Below are positions 1-7,548 of a stretch of DNA of 16,606 bases, one piece after another (positions within the stretch are counted from its first letter, which is position 1; the number at the start of each line of letters is the position of its first letter). Where the stretch lies: the NCBI GenBank assembly GCA_002342165.1, contig DDPM01000166.1, positions 1-16,606 of the forward strand, read 5' to 3'. This DNA comes from Hylemonella sp. UBA2468 (GTDB taxonomy: Bacteria > Pseudomonadota > Gammaproteobacteria > Burkholderiales > Burkholderiaceae_C). The position numbers and the translations under genes are program-made. The notes below the pieces were generated by a model. That model was not told where the DNA came from, ran no database searches, and saw nothing but the letters and a program-made list of their open reading frames with translations.

Positions 1-698
1 AGCCATTTGGCTGAAAAACCTGCAGGTCTTGCATCGACCTTAGGGTATATGACATGGGCGGGCATAACGCTGTGCAAAGATTGGCCCAACCAGCCAAAAG
101 GCGCGGCATCTTCAGTAAGCAACGTTTTGAGGGGTCGGCGGTCTACGGGAAGGTCGGTGTGGGAATCTGCTTTGACAAAGCCATGCCCTGGAAAATGCTT
201 GCCGCAACTGGACATGCCAGCCTGCATCAAGCCATGCATCAGGCTTTTGGCCAACAGTGTCACCACCCTGGGGTCGCGCGCAAAAGACCGGTCGCCAATG
301 ACGCTGCTTTGGCCAAAGCCCAGATCCAACACTGGTGTGAAGCTGAAATCCACACCGCACGCCCTGAGCTCAGAGGCCAGCACGTAGCCACAGGCCGTTG
401 CAGATCGAGTGGCAACCATAGGGTCATGCATCCACTGCTCACCGAGCTTTTGCATGGGCGGCAAATGGGTAAAGCCATCCGATTTAAAGCGCTGAACCCG
501 CCCGCCCTCATGGTCCACGCAAATGAGCAGGTCTTGCCTGACTTTTTTGATTTGACGACACAACTCGGTGAGCTGGGCGCGATCTTGCCAGTTGCGTGCA
601 AACAAAATCATGCCGCCCACCAGCGGGTGCTTGAGGCGGTTGCGGTCGGTGCGGGTGAGGGTGGTGCCAGCAATGTCAATAATCAGAGGGGAATGCAT
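1..698 (-). CDS. nagZ: Beta-N-acetylhexosaminidase NagZ, partial (C-terminus beyond left edge)
   Basis: Cytoplasmic glycoside hydrolase family 3 enzyme that removes N-acetylglucosamine from anhydro-muropeptides during peptidoglycan recycling. I translated it by hand from the ATG at 698-696; 232 complete codons are present and the frame runs open off the left edge. Visible family features are an early GGMILFARN segment (residues 28-36), VDHEGGRVQRF (61-71), and the signature KHFPGHG (167-173) followed by D178-S-H180, the Asp-His pair that acts as general acid/base in NagZ. A downstream AHVIY segment (214-218) also matches. The nucleophilic Asp of the family would lie past the edge, so it cannot be checked. 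It follows acpS after a 31-nt gap and is the last visible gene of the lepA operon. No clear Shine-Dalgarno precedes the ATG. Identification is firm. Confidence 0.95.
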   Translation of the reverse strand, partial: MHSPLIIDIAGTTLTRTDRNRLKHPLVGGMILFARNWQDRAQLTELCRQIKKVRQDLLICVDHEGGRVQRFKSDGFTHLPPMQKLGEQWMHDPMVATRSATACGYVLASELRACGVDFSFTPVLDLGFGQSSVIGDRSFARDPRVVTLLAKSLMHGLMQAGMSSCGKHFPGHGFVKADSHTDLPVDRRPLKTLLTEDAAPFGWLGQSLHSVMPAHVIYPKVDARPAGFSAKW

Positions 699-729
699 AG
701 GGATTTTGTGTCATTCACGTTTTGTGGAT

Positions 730-1125
730 TCAGGAAAATTGTTCAACCAGCACGTAGCTGATGGCGTAGTCGGTTTCATCGCTCACGCTGACCTGCGCAG
801 TCAAGCCCTTGGATTCAAACCAAATTTTGAGGGCGCCATGCAACACAATGATTGGCTGGCCGGAGTCCAGCTTGCTGATTTCGCAGTGACGCCACGTCAT
901 GGGCATGCGCATCCCCATCCCAATAGCCTTGGAAAAAGCTTCTTTGGCCGAAAACCGAGTGGCCACGTAGCGCACGCCGCGCTCCGGCCAACGGTGGCTG
1001 CGCTCTTGCCATGTGTCGATTTCAGCAGGACTTAAAATTTTGTGCACAAAGCGCTCTCCATGGCGTTCCATGCTGGCTCGGATGCGGCGAATGTCGCAAA
1101 TATCGGTGCCAATGCCGTAAATCAT
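730..1125 (-). CDS. acpS: Holo-[acyl-carrier-protein] synthase AcpS
   Basis: Transfers the 4'-phosphopantetheine arm of CoA to the active serine of acyl carrier protein in the cytoplasm. The 131-residue protein has the usual size for the family. It begins [12 protein letters not shown], matching the conserved GTD start; D8 is the expected Mg2+ ligand. The second signature [13 protein letters not shown] (residues 57-69) contains the ligand E62. I chose the ATG at 1125-1123 because it overlaps the pdxJ stop as ATGA, a typical translational-coupling arrangement. An upstream in-frame start at 1149 would add eight residues inside pdxJ that do not fit the family. Its substrate AcpP is encoded in the same window (10869-11108), in a different operon. 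Identification is firm. Confidence 0.97.
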   Translation of the reverse strand: MIYGIGTDICDIRRIRASMERHGERFVHKILSPAEIDTWQERSHRWPERGVRYVATRFSAKEAFSKAIGMGMRMPMTWRHCEISKLDSGQPIIVLHGALKIWFESKGLTAQVSVSDETDYAISYVLVEQFS

Positions 1126-1889
1126 GCGCGAATTGTGTTTTTGAGACATTCAAGGTATTGGGCTACCGTTTGGCTGTAACCATATTCCAGCGCATCAGAA
1201 ATCAGCGCATGGCCAATGGAGACTTCCAACACGCCCGGCACCTGCTGCAAAAAGGCTGGCAGGTTGCGTTGGTTAAAATCATGGCCTGCATTGACGCCCA
1301 GTCCTAAATCCTGAGCCGATTGGGCAGAGGCGGCATATCGACGCAGCTCTTGCAAGGTCTGGTCTTGAGATAACTCGAAGGCAGCGGCATAGGGTTCGGT
1401 GTACAACTCCACCCGGTCAGCGCCTAGGCGTTTTGCCAGCGCCATGGCTTGAGAATCAGGGTCCATAAACAGGCTGACCCTGACCCCAAGTTGACGGCAC
1501 TCTTGAATCAGGGGAGCCAGTTGCTCTGTGTTTTGGGCCAAGTTCCAGCCGTGGTCGCTGGTGAGTTGCCCTTGGGCATCGGGCACAAAGGTGGCCTGAT
1601 GCGGCCGCACTTGGCGCACAAAGTCCATGAGGTTGTGAAACGGATTGCCCTCAATGTTGAACTCACGCTCGGGCCAGCTTTTTAACAGTTCAGCAAGTTC
1701 AAATACGTCGTTCGAGCGGATGTGCCGGGCGTCAGGACGGGGATGCACGGTAATGCCATGAGCACCCGCTGCCAAACACAGTTCTGCCGCACGCAACACG
1801 CTGGGAATGCCCAAATGCCGGGAATTGCGCACCAAGGCCACCTTGTTGAGGTTGACCGAAAGGGCTGTGGCTGGAAATGCTGAGGTCAT
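1122..1889 (-). CDS. pdxJ: Pyridoxine 5'-phosphate synthase PdxJ
   Basis: Condenses 1-deoxy-D-xylulose 5-phosphate with 3-amino-2-oxopropyl phosphate to give pyridoxine 5'-phosphate, the last step of the DXP-dependent vitamin B6 route. The 255-residue TIM-barrel protein shows [13 protein letters not shown] (45-57; H49, R51 and H56 match known active-site positions), FNIEGNP with E80, VELYTE with E161, VNAGHDFN with H203, and a phosphate-binding SIGHALI (224-230). The N-terminal strand reads [14 protein letters not shown], with Asn-Lys where E. coli has Asp-His; this looks like a lineage variant of the family. The start is uncertain. The ATG at 1889 gives a normal N-terminus, while an in-frame GTG at 1919 overlaps the recO stop (GTGA) and would add ten residues. 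Neither has a strong Shine-Dalgarno. Confidence 0.95.
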   Translation of the reverse strand: MTSAFPATALSVNLNKVALVRNSRHLGIPSVLRAAELCLAAGAHGITVHPRPDARHIRSNDVFELAELLKSWPEREFNIEGNPFHNLMDFVRQVRPHQATFVPDAQGQLTSDHGWNLAQNTEQLAPLIQECRQLGVRVSLFMDPDSQAMALAKRLGADRVELYTEPYAAAFELSQDQTLQELRRYAASAQSAQDLGLGVNAGHDFNQRNLPAFLQQVPGVLEVSIGHALISDALEYGYSQTVAQYLECLKNTIRA

Positions 1890-1915
1890 GGGTACATGGT
1901 CGCAGGTTGTAGCGG

Positions 1916-2668
1916 TCACAAGTTGTGAATGTCCACCATCAATTGGCGGGTGCGCAACATGGGAACTCCGCAATGGTAATGGAGCAAGGCCCGCAGCTGC
2001 GGCTTAAGCTCTTGAATGTGCACAGCGCACACCTTCAACAAATCTGCCAAAGATGCCTGTGGATGCAAAGCCCCTTGCAAACTCTGCCATTGGTCTGCCA
2101 ACAAGCTGTGTCGGTCTGCCTGACCCGCCACACGCAACCCACCCTCGGGCACCAGGCAGTAACGCTCGCCCTGATCAAGGGGGTGCATGGTGAGGGTTTG
2201 ACTGTCCAGCACGGGCAACAGCCCAATTTCCCGAAGCAATAACAATTCGAAAGCCCTTAATGCGGCTTGCAGCACTTCCTCTTGGCCGCTGGCCAAGACC
2301 TGCACCACTTGCCTGTACACATCAAACAAAGCGGGGTGCGGGTCGTCTCGAGCCAACAACTGGATCAGCAGTTCATTGAGGTAGTAGCCACTGAGCAAGG
2401 CCGCACCCGTGGGCATCACATGCCCGCCTAACCATTCCGCACTTTTAAGGGTGCGGATTTCGGCGTCCCCCCCAAAGCTCAATTGCAAGGGCTGAAGCGG
2501 CAACAACACCGGCCGTAAACTAGAACTGGGCCGTTTAACGCCCTTGGCCACCAAAGCCAAACGGCCATGGTGTCGGGTCAGCACCTCCAAAATGAGGCTT
2601 GATTCGCTCCAGTCGTAACGGTGCAAGACAAACGCAGGTTCGTCCGCAATGCGTTTATTCGTAGCCAA
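1916..2668 (-). CDS. recO: DNA repair protein RecO
   Basis: RecF-pathway mediator that anneals single strands and helps load RecA at gaps. The roughly 250-residue protein carries the typical N-terminal OB-fold: [19 protein letters not shown], then [20 protein letters not shown] and the basic KGVKRP segment. The C-terminal half is largely helical (for example [19 protein letters not shown] and [15 protein letters not shown]). I favour a TTG start at 2668-2666, giving an N-terminus [11 protein letters not shown] that looks like the usual compact start of this family. It overlaps the end of era by 14 nt. The first ATG of the open frame is at 2692 and would add eight residues (MMKRGCAV) encoded entirely within era. 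A weak GGGTG lies upstream of the TTG. Gene identity is firm; the start is not. Confidence 0.93.
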   Translation of the reverse strand: MATNKRIADEPAFVLHRYDWSESSLILEVLTRHHGRLALVAKGVKRPSSSLRPVLLPLQPLQLSFGGDAEIRTLKSAEWLGGHVMPTGAALLSGYYLNELLIQLLARDDPHPALFDVYRQVVQVLASGQEEVLQAALRAFELLLLREIGLLPVLDSQTLTMHPLDQGERYCLVPEGGLRVAGQADRHSLLADQWQSLQGALHPQASLADLLKVCAVHIQELKPQLRALLHYHCGVPMLRTRQLMVDIHNL

Positions 2669-3566
2669 AACTGCGCACCCGCGCTTCATCATCCGCCCAA
2701 CCGGAGCGCACCTTGACCCACATGTCTAGAAACACCTTGGCATCCATAAGTTTTTCAAGCTCGACACGGGATTCCATACCGATGCGCTTGATGCGATCAC
2801 CCTGATCGCCAATGACCATGGCTTTGTGCCCGTCTCGCTCCACCACGATGGTGGCGGCAATGCGGACCATACGGCCGCCTGGCTTGGACTTGAGAGCTTC
2901 TTCTTCAAATTTTTCAATCACCACGGTGGAGGTGTATGGCAACTCTTCACCAGTGAGGCGAAACAATTTTTCACGAATGATTTCGCTGGCCAAAAAATTT
3001 TCGCTTCGATCGGTGAGCTCTTCGGCGTCGTACCACCAGTCTTGCTGCGGCAAATAAGCTTTACAAATACCCAACAATCGCTCGACGTCTTTGGTATTTT
3101 TGGCCGACATGGGTACCAGTTCTCTAAACGGGTAGCGCTGCTGCATGTCTTGCAGCCAAGGGGCAATATCAGCACGCCGATTTATGGTGTCGAGTTTGTT
3201 AGCCAGTAGCAGCACCGGAATATCGGGCTTGAGCAACTGCAACACGCGTTCATCTGCTTGGTTGAACTGCCCAGACTCCACCACTAACAAGACCAAATCC
3301 ACATCACCCACGGCACCTAGTACCGTTTTGTTGAGTGAACGGTTCAGTGCGTTGGCGTGGCGGGTTTGAAACCCAGGGGTGTCAACAAACACAAATTGAT
3401 CATCACCCACAGTTCGCATGCCGGTGATACGGTGGCGGGTGGTTTGGGCCTTGCGAGAAGTGATGCTGATTTTTTGCCCAACCAGTGCGTTGAGCAAGGT
3501 GGATTTACCCACATTGGGCTTGCCCACAATGGCCAACAAGCCGCAATGCTTCAGGGATTCGGTCAT
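2655..3566 (-). CDS. era: GTPase Era
   Basis: Essential GTPase that binds the 3' end of 16S rRNA and assists 30S subunit maturation. The 303-residue length is normal. GTPase motifs are in order: P-loop GKPNVGKS (15-22), the G2 region QTTRHRITG (41-49), DTPG (62-65), NKLD (123-126) and SAK (154-156). A C-terminal KH domain follows, with [12 protein letters not shown] and the ending [19 protein letters not shown]. The KH GxxG turn is written GDQG. The ATG at 3566-3564 shares one base with the rnc stop (TGATG), which marks it as the true start; the open frame continues 68 codons upstream into rnc but that part has no Era character. The rnc-era pairing is a classic conserved arrangement. Confidence 0.98.
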   Translation of the reverse strand: MTESLKHCGLLAIVGKPNVGKSTLLNALVGQKISITSRKAQTTRHRITGMRTVGDDQFVFVDTPGFQTRHANALNRSLNKTVLGAVGDVDLVLLVVESGQFNQADERVLQLLKPDIPVLLLANKLDTINRRADIAPWLQDMQQRYPFRELVPMSAKNTKDVERLLGICKAYLPQQDWWYDAEELTDRSENFLASEIIREKLFRLTGEELPYTSTVVIEKFEEEALKSKPGGRMVRIAATIVVERDGHKAMVIGDQGDRIKRIGMESRVELEKLMDAKVFLDMWVKVRSGWADDEARVRSFGYE

Positions 3567-4252
3567 CAACGCTTTTCGTGGGTTTTGAGGGTTTGGAGCA
3601 TGGCCAAGGCTGCAGCCTGCTCGCCGGCCCTGCGTGAGGAGCCAATACCGCGCTCCGTTAAGCGCAGCTCGGTCACTTCGCACTCCACATCGAAGGTTTG
3701 CTTGTGCGCTACGCCCGTGGTCCCCACAATTCGGTACAGAGGGAGTCGCATTTTTCGGGCCTGTAACCATTCCTGGAGCTCAGTTTTAGGGTCTTTGGCG
3801 CTGGCCTGCATTTCGGGCTCAATTTGGACTTTGGCAAACAGTTGTTGAACAGCAGCCTGAGCAGCGATATAACCACCCTCTAGGTAAACCGCACCAATTA
3901 AGGCTTCCAGCGTATCGGCCAAGATCGAGGGGCGCTTTTGGCCACCGGACTTCAACTCGCCCTCGCCCAGCTTGATGTGATCAGGCACGCCAAGGTCCAC
4001 CGCAATTTGATGCAAAGTGTCTTGTTTGACCAAGTTGGCGCGGATTCTTGACAAGCCGCCCTCGGGCAAATCGCTCAAGTGCTTGAACAAGAGATCGGAA
4101 ATGGCCAGATTCAAGACCGCATCACCCAGAAACTCGAGTCGCTCGTTGTGATCGGCAGAGTAACTCCGGTGGGTAAGCGCCTTTTCTAGAAGGACCCGAT
4201 CCACAAATTCGTGTTGAAGACGGGCCTGAAGCACGGATAGGTCGGTGCTCAT
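3566..4252 (-). CDS. rnc: Ribonuclease III
   Basis: Double-strand-specific endonuclease that processes rRNA precursors and structured mRNAs. The 228-residue protein begins at the ATG at 4252-4250, 12 nt after the lepB stop; in-frame TTG codons further upstream are less likely. The nuclease domain shows [20 protein letters not shown], with the signature NERLEFLGD at 36-44 (E40, D44). The second metal site is in [19 protein letters not shown] (D113, E116). A C-terminal double-stranded RNA-binding domain covers about 155-225, with [11 protein letters not shown] and a [16 protein letters not shown] helix. All catalytic residues are present. It is coupled to era by a one-base overlap. Confidence 0.98.
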   Translation of the reverse strand: MSTDLSVLQARLQHEFVDRVLLEKALTHRSYSADHNERLEFLGDAVLNLAISDLLFKHLSDLPEGGLSRIRANLVKQDTLHQIAVDLGVPDHIKLGEGELKSGGQKRPSILADTLEALIGAVYLEGGYIAAQAAVQQLFAKVQIEPEMQASAKDPKTELQEWLQARKMRLPLYRIVGTTGVAHKQTFDVECEVTELRLTERGIGSSRRAGEQAAALAMLQTLKTHEKR

Positions 4253-4264
4253 GGGCAATGGCAA

Positions 4265-5239
4265 TTACTCAAACGGCCCAATGCGTTTGAAGTTGCTGAA
4301 GTTCATCCATACAAAAAATGCTTTACCCACAATGTTTTGGTCGGGCACAAAGCCCCAGTAGCGTGAATCCAAAGAGTTGTCGCGGTTGTCACCCATCATG
4401 AAGTAGTGGCCTTGGGGCACTTTGCACGTTACGCCTTCAATGCTGTAGCGGCATTGGTCTTTGAATGGAAAGTCCTCGTTGCCTGGGATAAAGGCAGGTC
4501 GATCGTCTTCGTTCAACACACGGTGCTGGACGTTACCCAGTTGCTCTTCCAGTTGTTTGAAATACCTCATGGTGCCTTCATCAAAGAATTCGGGCACAGC
4601 TTGCGTGACCACTTCTTGTCCATTGATGGTCAGGCGTTTGTTCAGGTAGGCCACTTCATCCCCTGGCAGGCCCACAACGCGTTTGATGTAGTCCAAGCTG
4701 GGCTTAGGCGGGTACCTAAACACCACAATGTCACCGCGCTGCACCGGGTTGCCCTCGGTGACTTTGTGGTTGAGCACCGGCAAACGAACGCCATAGTGGT
4801 ATTTGTTGACCAAAATCAGGTCGCCAATGTGCAGGGTAGGAATCATGGAGCCCGATGGAATTTTGAAAGGCTCAAACAAAAATGAGCGCAGTACAAACAC
4901 CACCAGGATGACCGGAAACAATCCGGCCGTCCAATCCAGCCACCAGGGCTGAGCCAACACTTTGGTTTTGGCCTCTTCTAGCGCCGCTAACGATGCGGGA
5001 TCTTTAGGTATACCGAGTTTGGCCAAGTCGGCCTCGCGCTTCCAAGTATCAGCCTCTAATTGAAAAGCTGCTTTTTTGCGCTGGGGCCAAAAGTAAATGC
5101 GCTCGGCAATCCAGTACACACCTGTTACAGAAGTGGCCATTAACAGCATGAGGGCAAAGTTACCCTCCACCACGCCCGCATACCAAGAACCGGCGTAAGC
5201 CACAAAGGCTGCCAGCACAAAAGCGGTCAAAACTTGCAT
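4265..5239 (-). CDS. lepB: Signal peptidase I (leader peptidase)
   Basis: Inner-membrane serine protease that removes signal peptides from exported proteins on the periplasmic side. The 324-residue protein has two N-terminal hydrophobic stretches (about 3-48), a charged cytoplasmic segment (about 53-95), then a membrane span (about 104-118) leading into the catalytic domain. The nucleophile Ser131 lies in KIPSGSMIPTL, and the general base Lys186 in YIKRVVGLPGD. The C-terminal signature GDNRDNSLDSRYWGF (283-297) is intact. Its ATG shares one base with the lepA stop (TAATG), indicating translational coupling. One plausible substrate in this window is the DegP-type protease, which carries a clear signal peptide. 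Confidence 0.98.
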   Translation of the reverse strand: MQVLTAFVLAAFVAYAGSWYAGVVEGNFALMLLMATSVTGVYWIAERIYFWPQRKKAAFQLEADTWKREADLAKLGIPKDPASLAALEEAKTKVLAQPWWLDWTAGLFPVILVVFVLRSFLFEPFKIPSGSMIPTLHIGDLILVNKYHYGVRLPVLNHKVTEGNPVQRGDIVVFRYPPKPSLDYIKRVVGLPGDEVAYLNKRLTINGQEVVTQAVPEFFDEGTMRYFKQLEEQLGNVQHRVLNEDDRPAFIPGNEDFPFKDQCRYSIEGVTCKVPQGHYFMMGDNRDNSLDSRYWGFVPDQNIVGKAFFVWMNFSNFKRIGPFE

Positions 5240-7047
5240 TAGTCTTCCACCTGCAAAATGGCCAAAAACGCTTCTTGGGGTACCTCGACCGCACCGATTT
5301 GTTTCATGCGTTTCTTACCTGCTTTCTGTTTCTCTAGGAGCTTGCGTTTACGGGATATGTCCCCACCATAACATTTTGCCAGCACGTTTTTGCGCAGGGC
5401 CTTGATGTTTTCGCGGGCAATGATGTTGGCACCAATGGCGGCCTGAATGGCCACGTCAAACTGCTGCCTGGAAATGATTTCGCGCATCTTGGCGGCTACA
5501 GCACGCCCACGGTAAGCCGACTGGCTGCGGTGCACGATGATGGACAAGGCATCGACCTTTTCGCCGTTGAGCATGATGTCCACTTTCACCACATCGCTGG
5601 GTCGGTATTCTTTGAACTCGTAGTCCATGCTGGCATACCCTCGGCTGACGCTTTTGAGCTTGTCAAAGAAATCCAGCACGATTTCGCCCAGCGGCATGTC
5701 GTAAGTCAGCATGACTTGCCTACCGTGGTAGGCCATATTGAGCTGCATACCCCTCTTTTGGTTGGCTAGCGTCATCACGGGGCCCACGTAGTCTTGCGGC
5801 ATGTACAAATGCACCGTGACAATGGGCTCACGAATTTCCTGAATTTTGCTTTGCTCGGGCATTTTGGAGGGGTTTTCCACCATGATCACCTCACCGTCAC
5901 CTTTGAGCACTTGGTACACCACACTGGGTGCGGTGGTGATGAGGTCTTGGTCAAACTCCCGCTCCAAACGCTCTTGCACAATTTCCATGTGCAACAAGCC
6001 CAAAAAGCCGCACCGAAACCCAAAGCCCAAGGCTTGAGACACCTCGGGCTCATATTGCAATGACGCATCGTTGAGCTTGAGTTTTTCCAGACTGTCTCGC
6101 AAAGCGTCGTATTGATTGGCCTCTGTGGGATACAGACCGGCAAACACCTGCGGCTGAATTTCTTTAAAACCAGCCAGCGCCTCTTGGGCAGGCCCTAAGT
6201 TGTTCGGCAGCTTTTTTTCCAACGTGATGGTGTCGCCAACTTTAGCGGCTTGCAGTTCTTTTATGCCCGAGATGATGTACCCCACCTCGCCTGCCTGAAG
6301 CGACTCACGCGGCTGGTTGGCGGGGGTGAACACCCCCAAACTGCCCACGTCGTATACCGCGCCGGTAGCCATCATTTTGATGCGCTCACCTTTGAGCAAG
6401 TGCCCATCCACCACCCGAACCAACATCACCACGCCCACATAGCTGTCAAACCAGCTGTCGATGATCATGGCCCTCAAGGGCGCATCAGCTTGACCCTTGG
6501 GGCAGGGTATGCGTGCCACAACGGCTTCCAATATGTCGTCCACGCCCATGCCGGTTTTGGCTGAACATGGGATGGCTTTTTGAGCGTCAATGCCAATAAC
6601 GTCTTCAATTTCTACTTTGGCGCGATCGGGATCAGCCTGCGGCAAATCCATCTTGTTCAACACGGGCACCACCTCTACTCCGAGGTCTAGTGCGGTGTAG
6701 CAGTTGGCAACGGTTTGAGCTTCCACGCCTTGGCTGGCATCCACCACCAACAAGGCACCTTCACATGCCGAGAGCGAACGGCTGACCTCATAAGAAAAAT
6801 CCACGTGACCTGGCGTATCAATCAGGTTCAAGTTGTAAACCTGGCCATCGCGAGCACGATATTGCAGCGCAGCGGTCTGCGCTTTGATCGTGATACCCCG
6901 TTCTTTTTCGATATCCATCGAGTCCAGAACCTGCGCTTCCATCTGTCGCTCTTCCAATCCACCACAACGCTGGATCAGCCTGTCAGCCAAGGTCGATTTG
7001 CCATGATCAATGTGGGCGATGATGGAAAAATTTCGGATGTGCTTCAT
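5239..7047 (-). CDS. lepA: Elongation factor 4 (LepA)
   Basis: Ribosome-associated GTPase of the translation-factor family that affects elongation and initiation under stress and 30S maturation. The 602-residue length fits the family. Motifs are P-loop AHIDHGKST (11-19), switch I RGIT (50-53), DTPGH (77-81), NKMD (131-134) and CSAKTG. EF-G-like domains follow, then the LepA-specific C-terminal domain, visible as [19 protein letters not shown] and [15 protein letters not shown] chose the ATG at 7047; a TTG sits directly before it. No good Shine-Dalgarno is seen. It is the first gene of the lepA-nagZ operon, and an intrinsic terminator lies about 50 nt upstream, which suggests control by read-through (inference). 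Confidence 0.98.
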   Translation of the reverse strand: MKHIRNFSIIAHIDHGKSTLADRLIQRCGGLEERQMEAQVLDSMDIEKERGITIKAQTAALQYRARDGQVYNLNLIDTPGHVDFSYEVSRSLSACEGALLVVDASQGVEAQTVANCYTALDLGVEVVPVLNKMDLPQADPDRAKVEIEDVIGIDAQKAIPCSAKTGMGVDDILEAVVARIPCPKGQADAPLRAMIIDSWFDSYVGVVMLVRVVDGHLLKGERIKMMATGAVYDVGSLGVFTPANQPRESLQAGEVGYIISGIKELQAAKVGDTITLEKKLPNNLGPAQEALAGFKEIQPQVFAGLYPTEANQYDALRDSLEKLKLNDASLQYEPEVSQALGFGFRCGFLGLLHMEIVQERLEREFDQDLITTAPSVVYQVLKGDGEVIMVENPSKMPEQSKIQEIREPIVTVHLYMPQDYVGPVMTLANQKRGMQLNMAYHGRQVMLTYDMPLGEIVLDFFDKLKSVSRGYASMDYEFKEYRPSDVVKVDIMLNGEKVDALSIIVHRSQSAYRGRAVAAKMREIISRQQFDVAIQAAIGANIIARENIKALRKNVLAKCYGGDISRKRKLLEKQKAGKKRMKQIGAVEVPQEAFLAILQVED

Positions 7048-7089
7048 CAATGAAGAGCGTTAAATGATTGAATTTAAAAAGATCAAAAT

Positions 7090-7120
7090 AAAAAAAAGGC
7101 GCGTCGGGTAAGGACGCGCC
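7090..7120 (-). terminator. Intrinsic terminator upstream of lepA
   Basis: Read on the minus strand, GGCGCGTC and GACGCGCC form a perfect 8-bp G+C-rich stem (7113-7120 with 7098-7105) around a 7-base loop, followed at once by eight T residues and more T-rich sequence. No T tract lies on the other side, so it acts in one direction, toward lepA. It would stop transcripts from degP or from the candidate promoter near 7240, about 50 nt before the lepA start. Confidence 0.9.
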
Positions 7121-7159
7121 CTGAACCAACCGTCTATGGCAACTGCGAAAGTTGGAACT

Positions 7160-7186
7160 TCATTTTAGGCAAAAAGTTGCCGCCAT
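7160..7186 (-). CDS. Possible 8-codon leader peptide inside the structured RNA
   Basis: ATG at 7186-7184 encodes MAATFCLK followed by TGA. A GGAG lies five bases before the ATG, which is good spacing and better than the ribosome-binding site of lepA itself. The start codon falls in the outer stem of hairpin 2, so folding would compete with translation. With only eight codons, chance occurrence is quite possible. Confidence 0.25.
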   Translation of the reverse strand: MAATFCLK

Positions 7187-7236
7187 GAAGTCTCCAAAAT
7201 GTCAAAAACGACCCGTTGCAGCGACACAACGCAGAA

Positions 7237-7263
7237 ATTATAAACAACTTATCAACAAGTTCC
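7237..7263 (-). promoter_or_regulatory. Candidate promoter for the structured RNA / lepA operon
   Basis: A perfect -10 hexamer TATAAT lies at 7242-7237 on the minus strand. At 17-bp spacing the -35 would be AAGGAA, a poor match to TTGACA. A GGAACTT (7263-7257), which resembles a sigma-E -35, stands 14 bases upstream of the TATAAT but lacks a matching sigma-E -10. Without a good -35 this may need an activator or may be weak. Confidence 0.4.
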
Positions 7264-7303
7264 TTCACAAGTTTCCAACAGCTTGTGGGTGAACTGTGGA
7301 TTC
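7249..7303. promoter_or_regulatory. DnaA-box-like 9-mers and short repeats in AT-rich spacer
   Basis: Compared with TTATCCACA, TTATCAACA at 7249-7257 matches 8 of 9 bases. The complement of 7284-7292 (TCACCCACA) and of 7295-7303 (GAATCCACA) each match 7 of 9, and TTATCAACT at 7373-7381 also matches 7 of 9. The heptamer ACAAGTT occurs twice, at 7255-7261 and 7267-7273, 12 bases apart. The strongest box lies just upstream of the -10 at 7242-7237. These are weak matches individually, so function is uncertain. Confidence 0.25.
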
Positions 7304-7548
7304 ATAAAGTGCCATCGGATGGAATGTCATATGGTGGTGTGCAGACCCATCGCTCATACCAAAATATTCCTATTATCAACTTCTAAATAACCAATTATAA
7401 GAAAAAGGGCCAAAGTAAGCTATCGCTAACTCACAAATAGGCATCTGAAAGAGCCCCTCAAAATTCAAAAAAATAATTTTTTTCTCTGGACAGGCCGCTA
7501 TAAAAACCCCGAGATAAGGTCAGAAATCCAGACCATTTGCCCTCCATG
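7304..7548. other. Remaining AT-rich spacer between degP and lepA
   Basis: No convincing gene is seen here on either strand. It contains a second perfect minus-strand TATAAT at 7399-7394 with no good -35, a 30-codon open frame starting at 7357 (and ending at 7265) without a good ribosome-binding site, and an A7-TAA-T7 palindrome at 7467-7483 that would form only an A/T stem. No strong intrinsic terminator follows degP directly; the nearest good one on this strand is the hairpin at 7098-7120. Confidence 0.5.

Larger units (their letters stand above)
7090..7231 (-). ncRNA. Candidate structured RNA: small RNA or lepA leader/attenuator
   Basis: Seen in the sequence: a perfect TATAAT at 7242-7237 places a likely 5' end near 7230. 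Four hairpins then follow on the minus strand. Hairpin 1 pairs CGTTG with CAACG (7231-7214). Hairpin 2 pairs ACTTCAT with ATGAAGT as an outer stem and GGCAA with TTGCC as an inner stem around CTTT (7191-7157). Hairpin 3 pairs CAACT with AGTTG (7154-7140). The terminator (7120-7098) closes it. The inferred transcript is about 140 nt. A short open frame with a good ribosome-binding site begins at 7186. I do not recognise an RNA family. Either it is a free sRNA, or a leader that controls read-through into lepA. No expression evidence is available. Confidence 0.5.

Noticed and set aside
54..761. Long plus-strand open frame of 235 codons
   Set aside because: It lies antisense to nagZ, whose minus-strand translation shows clear family motifs; the plus frame has no recognisable protein features.
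2655..3770. Extended Era of 371 residues
   Set aside because: The extra N-terminal residues lie within rnc and show no Era likeness; the ATG overlapping the rnc stop gives the normal 303-residue protein.
4406..4885. Plus-strand open frame of 159 codons
   Set aside because: Antisense to lepB, no recognisable domain or ribosome-binding site.
7467..7483. A7-TAA-T7 palindrome as a terminator after degP
   Set aside because: The stem would be A/T pairs only with a 3-base loop, too weak for a terminator; probably just AT-rich or bent DNA.
7518..7540. Hairpin GGTC/GACC after degP as a terminator
   Set aside because: Only four base pairs and the T-rich stretch does not follow directly.
7048..7548. 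tRNA, CRISPR array or mobile element in the long spacer
   Set aside because: No cloverleaf with a CCA-type end, no regularly spaced repeats, and no transposase frame or flanking inverted repeats were found.
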